The notes beneath the pieces are model-generated. The model searched no databases. It was not told the DNA's origin and worked only from the letters and a program-made list of their open reading frames with translations. From positions 1 to 12,160 of the forward strand of contig CACZAK010000122.1 of NCBI GenBank assembly GCA_902779075.1: DNA of 12,160 nt, written 5' to 3'. The position numbers and the translations under genes were made by a program. The stretch comes from an uncultured bacterium (lineage in GTDB: Bacteria > Verrucomicrobiota > Kiritimatiellia > RFP12 > UBA1067). Positions 8,101 through 12,160 of the stretch are shown here, in pieces; position 1 is the stretch's first letter; each line of letters begins with the position of its first letter.

Positions 8101-10759
8101 CGTTGAACACGAAGCGCGAATTGTTGAACCGCGCATTGTTGAGCGGACGGTCCCAGAATACGTAGAAGTTCCTGGCAGTGACGATGCTGTCCTCGAAGTC
8201 CGCCGTGTAGCTGCCCGCCGTGTTTTCGCCAACGACGTTGTGCCCGATGCAGATCGACCTGCCGACGGTGACCACTGAATTCGTCGCCGCGAGAACGCCC
8301 TCGGGCGAAACGGGATTCCTGTTCGAGGTGTCGTATCCGAAGTTGAAGTCCTTGTCGCCGGTGTTGACCTGAAGCGTGGAATCAACGAGTCTGAAGTGGA
8401 GCGCTGGGTTGTTGTAGGAAGGAGCGTCTGCGCCACGGCAGGAGAGGGCGCACATCGTGTGGCCGAAATAGAGAAGTCCGCCGTCCGTTACGTTGAAGTC
8501 AATGCGTCCATCCGTCGTGCTCTGCATGAGCCAGTGGGTGTTGGAACCATGTCCGGCGCGGAGTATGCCTCCGGCCACGTTTACGGTGTTCGTGAAACCC
8601 GCCGCCGTGTTCCACGAGAAGCGCGCCGATCCTGAAGCATTGAGTCTGGCGCCTCTCGCCACCGTCAGCGTCGCGGGAAGGTTGTCGCTCGTGAAGTCGA
8701 AGGTACCTGTACACTGGTACTCGCCGTTCGTAAGCGTGACGTCCATTCCCGCGCCGAGATAGTTTCTCGGATCCGTCACAATCGCCTGCCCGGCATAGTC
8801 GAACGTGACAGGCTTCGCCGGATCAGTGCCGAGCGTCAGCTTCGTTCCATCGACAGTCGCGCCGCTCACCATCTTGAGCGTACCATCGGTCAGCGTTGTC
8901 TGCGCCGTGCGGCTTGAGCCAAGCGTCAACGTGCCCGCACCAGTTTTTTCGAGCGAGCCAGCAGTAGGCGCGGCGATGGAGGCCGAGACACCTGAAGCGA
9001 CTGAGACGGTCGGGGCTGTGAGAGTGCCGCCTCCTGCCGAGATTGTGGCGTTGTCGTTGAATACGATTTCGTTGACCGCCGCGTTCGCCGCGAGCGTCGC
9101 CGCCGCGCCGTCCGTCGCGAAGATGGCATTGTTGCCGTCAGACCATGTGGCGTCCGCCCCGCCCTTCGTCCAGGCGTTCTCGTCGCCCCAGTTCGTTTCC
9201 GTGTTCTTCCACGTGAAGTCGTCGGCGACGACCGTCACGACGAGACGCCCATCGACAATCGACTTCTCGAACGGCACGACAACGCCCGTGTTCTTGTTCA
9301 CCGCAGCCACGACGAAGTCATCTATACTCGCCGCCTCGAAAAGGACGTACTGCGTTCCGGCAAGGACGTTTTCAAGGAAGTTCAGGCATATCGTCGCCGT
9401 CGCGGCGATGTTCGTCGCTGACGCGACGAACGCATCACATCCCGTCGCATCCGCATCAAGATAAAGCGTCGAACCGGCCCCAATGGTCAGAGCGGAGAAC
9501 GTGTAGTTGGAAACAACACCGTCCTGGTCGAACCAGTGGAGCGCCGTGTTGTCACCCACCGTGAACGCGCCCGCAAGGTTACCCATCGCGGAGAACGTCG
9601 CCGATCCGCCGCCGGTTACGGTGAACGCGCCTGACGTGTTCTCCACAGCATTAATCGCCACGGGGACTGTTATATTGAAGGCTCCCGTGTCGATCGTGCC
9701 GCCGTTCGCGCCGACATTGACAAAGATTCCGTTGCCTACTGCGTGGTAAAGCAATCCCTTGGAATGAGCGTTATTTGCCTTTAGCGTTCCACCATTGAAG
9801 TTGACAGTGAGAGAGCCGCCCACCGTGTCGTCCTGGAAGTGCTGCGTTACGAACGTTCCGCCATTAAGGTTCAGCGTTCCAGTTCCGGCGAGAGGCTTCG
9901 TCCATTTGCTGTTGGGCACTGTCACGGTTCCGCTGTTCAAGGTGAAAGTACCAACAGATCCGGCACCATCGCCGAATATGAAATCGCCGGAACAGGTGAT
10001 GTCGCCGCCATTGTTCGTGAATGTAGCGGTGCTATTTGCGGTGGCGGCGATTGTGAGATCGCCGCTCACCGTCCAGACGCCACCCGTCTTATCCGCAGTG
10101 AAGTTATAGAGTTTCATCGTGCTCTGGCACGTGATGTTTGCATTCGTGGCATACAGGTCGCCCTTGAAGAAATCGCACGTCTTGGTCGTCGTGATAGTAA
10201 CGGGGCCAAAGAATAAGTTGTTGTCATCATTTATTTCGGACTCTGCCAGGACGAGATGCCCCGTCATGTCATACTTGACGATGTTCGTGCCCAAAGACGC
10301 ATGTCCGCCAACGGTCAGGTGCCTCGTCTTCAGTTTTATGCCGTAAAAATGCGCAGAAGAGCCTCTCCCAGCATAACCGATGCAGATAAGATCCTGGTCG
10401 TAGTCACTACCCGTGTTGCCGGAATTGTCGAACGTGTATATGTTGCTGGGGGTAGAGGACCGTAAACGCCAATACCCCCTCTCAGGGACAGTGTCAAAGC
10501 ACAAGCCTGTGCTCTTTGTTTCGGTGACATTCGCCGAGAGATATATCCGATCGACTTGGCTTCCCGACAGATTTTCTTTTTTGAAGTATCGCCTGCCACT
10601 GGTTCCGGTCCAGTTACCGCTAGTCGCCCAGTTGCCGGAGGAACTACCGTTCCAGTTTTTCGCCGCCTGCGCTGACGGCGCGAGAGCGAGCGCGAGCGCT
10701 CCGGCGAGTACGAATGCGGCGACCCTGCCGCACCTAGACTTGATGCTTGCTATTTCCAT
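5165..10759 (-). CDS. Giant secreted beta-helix/W-motif repeat protein (1864 aa)
   Basis: The ATG at 10759 follows AGAGAGG with 8 nt spacing. Residues 1 to about 32 are a signal peptide ending PSAQA-A. The rest is Gly/Thr/Ala/Asn/Val-rich beta sequence with phrases such as GTLNLNGGTF and GTTLEV, resembling autotransporter-associated beta-strand repeats (PF12951-like). W-rich openings of the type F-T-W-x-G-x(n)-N-W-x-x-G-x-x-P occur near residues 36, 517, 1084 and 1457, dividing the protein into four segments. The last two (about 1082-1454 and 1455-1775) are a tandem duplication. The final ~100 residues match the tail of the FISUMP pseudogene. There is no autotransporter barrel, LPxTG or PEP-CTERM signal, so the surface attachment route is unknown. 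Probable role: adhesin or surface-layer-like structure. Long antisense open frames over this gene come from its high GC3 and are discounted. Confidence 0.9.
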   Translation of the reverse strand: MEIASIKSRCGRVAAFVLAGALALALAPSAQAAKNWNGSSSGNWATSGNWTGTSGRRYFKKENLSGSQVDRIYLSANVTETKSTGLCFDTVPERGYWRLRSSTPSNIYTFDNSGNTGSDYDQDLICIGYAGRGSSAHFYGIKLKTRHLTVGGHASLGTNIVKYDMTGHLVLAESEINDDNNLFFGPVTITTTKTCDFFKGDLYATNANITCQSTMKLYNFTADKTGGVWTVSGDLTIAATANSTATFTNNGGDITCSGDFIFGDGAGSVGTFTLNSGTVTVPNSKWTKPLAGTGTLNLNGGTFVTQHFQDDTVGGSLTVNFNGGTLKANNAHSKGLLYHAVGNGIFVNVGANGGTIDTGAFNITVPVAINAVENTSGAFTVTGGGSATFSAMGNLAGAFTVGDNTALHWFDQDGVVSNYTFSALTIGAGSTLYLDADATGCDAFVASATNIAATATICLNFLENVLAGTQYVLFEAASIDDFVVAAVNKNTGVVVPFEKSIVDGRLVVTVVADDFTWKNTETNWGDENAWTKGGADATWSDGNNAIFATDGAAATLAANAAVNEIVFNDNATISAGGGTLTAPTVSVASGVSASIAAPTAGSLEKTGAGTLTLGSSRTAQTTLTDGTLKMVSGATVDGTKLTLGTDPAKPVTFDYAGQAIVTDPRNYLGAGMDVTLTNGEYQCTGTFDFTSDNLPATLTVARGARLNASGSARFSWNTAAGFTNTVNVAGGILRAGHGSNTHWLMQSTTDGRIDFNVTDGGLLYFGHTMCALSCRGADAPSYNNPALHFRLVDSTLQVNTGDKDFNFGYDTSNRNPVSPEGVLAATNSVVTVGRSICIGHNVVGENTAGSYTADFEDSIVTARNFYVFWDRPLNNARFNNSRFVFNAAGEVAAQDGDAKWITVDAGGLTIDNRSFNCDLKANIGGSGTVTKIGSGILRIYTNQTATAALVCEEGETYVFDGRSVMRAITVKNGAKFTTKGTGQVTLASLSLEDGAELRVDEYRSGVTPIAVTTSVTLPASGTVTLTKNNNFSQGKYRILEKAGITVADVEGKLVPATAGELTHSWSVEGDTLFLIVGNPSAFTWTGFAGDGKMSTDGNWLGNVAPGAGDPADFSSLNRNEAIASDIDATLGAVTMGEGVVTFTGSLAAASFSNTRKIVVDANATVVVAGDLTINYADGDGIVNKVDAGGRFVVDGTLTITGGSVQPVLNAGGGYIVAGGIVVNTTLYSTLDVTTQKWAIGPSGITGQNHIWCMSNKANDCWIQPYTNDFIIAVNTVVRSAIDHHELNTTGYGDNQPHTITLDGGFADNGQLYIAGTGKVVVNSVPTATGGKDAYSGNVTMTDTVTLAINAGKKLTTGKITFAAGTTLEVPSAGVEMGEIAFSGEGTVMLKVSGSELADGEYTVITSSSALATDIVNKFTLDASAVKGSKDAWLTGGGDGKSLVLNIGDRSLAASGVWVGGSGVNMSTAANWKNGQVPSANDPLDFSGVTVATTINADIDATFGAVTMGTGVVTFNGTLTATSFSDTSKVSVGANATVTFDGDLMFTGSGTKYVVYKVDAGGKFIVTGKVGLASGAAGDLQAQDNPGTGIIVAGSLVNDSAKWTYVAHDNNATTQYWAIGPGGITGTATSVGMWVYSNNKLNPEFQPNTNDFTVSLWTVLRESAKSFTYNTTGLDGLGHTITLDAGFSDKTAPLYVTGTGKVVVNHVTQSFGGKNAYSGPVTVTNSATLAINAGKKLTSGALTMNAGTTLEVAQSGDVTLDGALTCAEGTTLKFNFTTGRTAPKLVLSQTPTFGAVKVDVAGIRPSRKKNTIIEWPEGTTWPEGFDIGSVFTLADNQPKWVTGIAVEGDSLVLTSRLAGTMIVVK
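5435..6397 (-). repeat. Second copy of the internal ~372-aa duplication
   Basis: Codons about 1455-1775 of the giant gene. The segment starts at the W-motif GVWVGGSGVNMSTAANW and ends where the C-terminal tail begins (GTTLKFNF). It shares with the previous copy INADIDATFGAVTMGTGVVTF, KVDAGGKFIV, YWAIGPGGITG, TGTGKVVVNHV and LAINAGKKLT. DNA identity is high in places: 6213-6273 matches 7329-7389 at 56 of 61 positions. Confidence 0.75.
6398..7516 (-). repeat. First copy of the internal ~372-aa duplication
   Basis: Codons about 1082-1454 of the giant gene, starting FTWTGFAGDGKMSTDGNW. Matching phrases to the second copy are IASDIDATLGAVTMGEGVVTF, KVDAGGRFVV, KWAIGPSGITG, AGTGKVVVNSV and LAINAGKKLT. 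It also carries a stretch of about 65 residues (from about GSELADGEYTVITSSS to VLNIGDRSLAAS) that in the second copy is replaced by the C-terminal tail. Confidence 0.75.
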
Positions 10760-10816
10760 GCCTGTTTCCTCTCTTTCAATGGCAAATGCCTTTGGGTGGT
10801 AAAAATCATAACTAAT

Positions 10817-10846
10817 ATTTTACCCCCCCCCTACGCCGTTTGTCAA
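10817..10846 (-). promoter_or_regulatory. Promoter of the giant gene, G9 tract in the spacer
   Basis: On the minus strand a perfect TTGACA (10846-10841) and TAAAAT (10822-10817) are 18 bp apart. The end of the spacer next to the -10 box is nine consecutive G. One G fewer would give the optimal 17 bp. The -10 lies 58 nt before the ATG at 10759, giving a leader of about 50 nt that contains the ribosome binding site. The stop codon of the 87-aa gene is only 14 bp upstream of the -35 box. Confidence 0.65.
10823..10831. repeat. Homopolymer C9/G9 tract
   Basis: Nine consecutive C on the plus strand, directly seen. It lies between the -35 and -10 boxes of the giant gene and is the longest homopolymer I noticed in the window. 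Tracts of this kind slip during replication and are a known substrate of phase variation. Confidence 0.9.
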
Positions 10847-10859
10847 ATACAAAGATGAA

Positions 10860-11123
10860 TTATTTTTCTAAAAAGCGAGACGAGGCGGATTCTGGACACA
10901 TCTCCTCCACGAGCTCTTCGACAATCGTGCGCTTCTCCGCAGAGAAGGAAACGCCGATGAGGTTGATGCGCTTTCCTGAGAGAGCGTACTTGCCCGCGTA
11001 GTCTTTGCCCTTTATCTGCTCCATCGCCTCGGCGGTCGTCGCCGTGCCGAGCGCGAGTACCACGGCAAGGAGGGAAACTACGGTTTTACCCCCCATGAGG
11101 ATTTTGCCAGTTTTCGCTTTCAT
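10860..11123 (-). CDS. Small secreted hypothetical protein (87 aa)
   Basis: I do not recognise this protein. AAAGGAG lies 5 nt before the ATG, a strong ribosome binding site. Residues 1 to about 33 form a signal peptide: KAKTGK basic start, VVSLLAVVLALGTA hydrophobic core, and a TTAEA cleavage site before MEQ. The mature part is about 54 residues and highly charged: IKGKDYAGKYALSGKRINLIGVSF, then an acidic helix TIVEELVEEM with one cysteine, ending SSRFLEK. It has no transmembrane segment after the signal and no lipobox. It starts 25 nt after the stop of a 19-codon mini-ORF on the same strand, and both follow the promoter at 11254-11262. It may be a periplasmic or secreted peptide; the function is unknown. 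Confidence 0.7.
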   Translation of the reverse strand: MKAKTGKILMGGKTVVSLLAVVLALGTATTAEAMEQIKGKDYAGKYALSGKRINLIGVSFSAEKRTIVEELVEEMCPESASSRFLEK

Positions 11124-11148
11124 CGTTTCTCCTTTGTGGTTTATAAAT

Positions 11149-11208
11149 TCATTGGACCTGCTCCTGCCAGTCGAGGAACTCCATCGGCGTCAATGCCTCT
11201 TCTGCCAT
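11149..11208 (-). CDS. 19-codon mini-ORF upstream of the 87-aa gene
   Basis: ATG at 11208 to TGA at 11149 encodes MAEEALTPMEFLDWQEQVQ. The evidence for translation is GGAAGGA 7 nt before the ATG and a TGGTATAAT promoter 46 nt upstream. It ends 25 nt before the 87-aa gene, so it could be a leader peptide or small protein. Alternatively, the P-M-E-F-L-D-W-Q phrase resembles my memory of the first residues of IS1595-type transposases, which would make this a transposase stub. I cannot decide between these. Confidence 0.35.
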   Translation of the reverse strand: MAEEALTPMEFLDWQEQVQ

Positions 11209-11253
11209 GACACAATCCTTCCGCCAAGCCGCCCGTACGCCCCAGCGCCGCAC

Positions 11254-11262
11254 ATTATACCA
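11254..11262 (-). promoter_or_regulatory. Extended -10 promoter (TGGTATAAT)
   Basis: The minus strand carries a consensus TATAAT preceded by TG-N. An extended -10 compensates for the poor -35 (CGCACA at 17 bp). It would start transcription near 11247, ahead of the mini-ORF and the 87-aa gene. Confidence 0.55.
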
Positions 11263-11277
11263 CAAATCCGCGCCCGT

Positions 11278-11448
11278 GTGCGGGAGAAAATTGAAAGAGA
11301 GCTAGAAATTGAAGACGATAAGGTGAACCATGTAGATTGGCAGATACTCGATGCCGTTCTCGCTGAAATAAGAGCTTGCCGTAACCACGTATCGCCGCCG
11401 CAAAAAACTGCTTTAGCAGGTTTGCGTGAATGCAGATCACTCCGATGA
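11278..11448 (+). other. Possible plus-strand coding remnant
   Basis: Plus-strand translation from 11278 to the TGA at 11446-11448 gives 56 residues with a protein-like, charged amphipathic beginning: VREKIERELEIEDDKVNHV, then DWQILDAVLAEIRACR. The segment is richer in A and T than neighbouring genes. It has no ribosome binding site or start of its own, overlaps a minus-strand promoter region and terminator, and ends inside the peptidase gene. It may be a leftover of an unrelated gene or chance. Confidence 0.2.
11402..11420 (-). terminator. Weak intrinsic terminator after the serine peptidase gene
   Basis: On the minus strand CTGC-TAAA-GCAG is followed at once by TTTTTT, 17-35 nt beyond the TGA at 11437. 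The stem is only 4-5 bp, so efficiency is uncertain, but position and T tract suit termination. Confidence 0.45.
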
Positions 11449-12160
11449 AGTGCTGTTGAGCAAGACCACGGCCTTCGTGGCGGCCTCCACGGCGTCCGCG
11501 CGGCATTTGGACAGGGGATGCGCTTCCGCCTCTTCGCAGGACACTCCGTGTTTCTTGAGTAGGTCCCGGACGTATTGGACTTTCACCGCGAAGTTCGATT
11601 CGGGCGCAACATGTCCGTGCAGTTTCAAGATCAACTGCGCCTTCAGCGTGGACGACATGATTCCGCACACCTTGCCCGAGGCGTCGAACACGGGTCCACC
11701 GCTCGAACCGGGGCGGATGGGCGCCGTCACGGAGAACTCCTTCGTATCTCCCTGCATTCCCTCATGGGCGCTCACGACGCCCTCTCCGTACTTGATCGAG
11801 CGACCGAGCGTTTTCGGGATCGGATAGCCGAGTACCCAGACCTCCTCTGCAAGACGCGGGATCCCCCGCGCCACGGGCAACGACACCGGGCTGCGCCATT
11901 TCGGGTCGACCACCTCCAGCAGCGCCACGTCATTCTTCGCGTCGCGTCCCACGAGCTTCAAGTCCACGCGTTTCTCCTTCGCGTCCATGAACCAGAACTT
12001 CTCTCCTTCCTTTGCGCAGTGGGCACAGGTCACGAGATGGGTCGGCGTGACGAACCAGGCGGTCGCCGTGCTCTTGTTGACCTTCTTGACGAGAGGGTTG
12101 AGCAGCTCGAAATTGGACAAGGCGCGCGCGATCTCGTTGCAGCCTTCAGTCGCATGCTTC
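11437..12160 (-). CDS. Trypsin-like serine peptidase, 5' end outside window
   Basis: The frame is open from the TGA at 11437 to the window edge, and codons upstream of the TTG at 12120 continue as coding-like sequence (KHATEGCNEIARA), so the true start lies outside. The fold is trypsin_2 (PF13365), HtrA-like in its peptidase core. Counting the TTG at 12120 as 1, the triad is H34 in LVTCAHC, D64 in AKNDVALLEV and S140 in RPGSSGGPVFD, all present. A core strand VWVLGYP (94-100) and the expected glycine-rich substrate loop are visible. No PDZ domain follows; the chain ends about 87 residues after the catalytic serine with a helical Ala/Lys-rich tail. Two cysteines flank the catalytic histidine. 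Likely a periplasmic or secreted protease, but the signal peptide cannot be seen. A weak terminator separates it from the next unit. Confidence 0.9.
   Translation of the reverse strand, partial: KHATEGCNEIARALSNFELLNPLVKKVNKSTATAWFVTPTHLVTCAHCAKEGEKFWFMDAKEKRVDLKLVGRDAKNDVALLEVVDPKWRSPVSLPVARGIPRLAEEVWVLGYPIPKTLGRSIKYGEGVVSAHEGMQGDTKEFSVTAPIRPGSSGGPVFDASGKVCGIMSSTLKAQLILKLHGHVAPESNFAVKVQYVRDLLKKHGVSCEEAEAHPLSKCRADAVEAATKAVVLLNSTSSE

Overview
The window appears to come from the chromosome of an uncultured, GC-rich PVC-group bacterium, most likely a gut- or rumen-type Kiritimatiellota/Verrucomicrobiota/Lentisphaerota. This is an inference. It rests on a giant W-motif/beta-helix secreted protein, a Fibrobacter-major-paralogous (FISUMP) domain protein, an archaeal-type AAA ATPase with a nuclease-like tail, and intergenic arrays of GC-rich palindromes. 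No rRNA, tRNA or taxonomic marker gene is present. Every gene I accept lies on the minus strand, so the region reads from right to left.

Layout in transcription order: (1) 12160-11437, a trypsin-like serine peptidase cut by the window edge, followed by a weak hairpin/T6 terminator. (2) 11262-10860, an extended -10 promoter, a 19-codon mini-ORF with a good ribosome binding site, and an 87-aa signal-peptide protein of unknown function. (3) 10846-10760, a promoter with a perfect TTGACA -35 box and a 9-bp G tract inside the -35/-10 spacer. (4) 10759-5165, an 1864-aa secreted beta-rich protein containing a tandem duplication of about 372 aa. (5) 5168-3990, a secreted endonuclease/exonuclease/phosphatase (EEP) protein whose GTG start overlaps the stop of the giant gene. 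(6) 3888-2762, a FISUMP-domain gene broken by a frameshift. (7) 2762-2490, two unrelated palindrome arrays. (8) 2427-994, an ATPase_2/DUF234 ATPase with its own promoter. (9) 970-721, a long imperfect inverted repeat. (10) 660-1, a signal-peptide protein running into a thioredoxin-like domain that is cut by the window edge.

The most interesting unit is the central block. The giant protein, the EEP enzyme and the FISUMP gene have different N-terminal parts but related C-terminal beta tails ending in a W-V-x(4)-V-x-G-x-(I/L)-V-(I/L) motif and a short hydrophobic-basic end. The giant gene and the enzyme are translationally coupled. The promoter ahead of them carries a homopolymer exactly where slippage would change -35/-10 spacing, the arrangement known from phase-variable surface proteins such as Neisseria porA. 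My working model is a phase-variable cell-surface/secreted cassette whose members share a C-terminal domain, possibly for sorting or anchoring. This is inference from one sequence and needs comparison with relatives.
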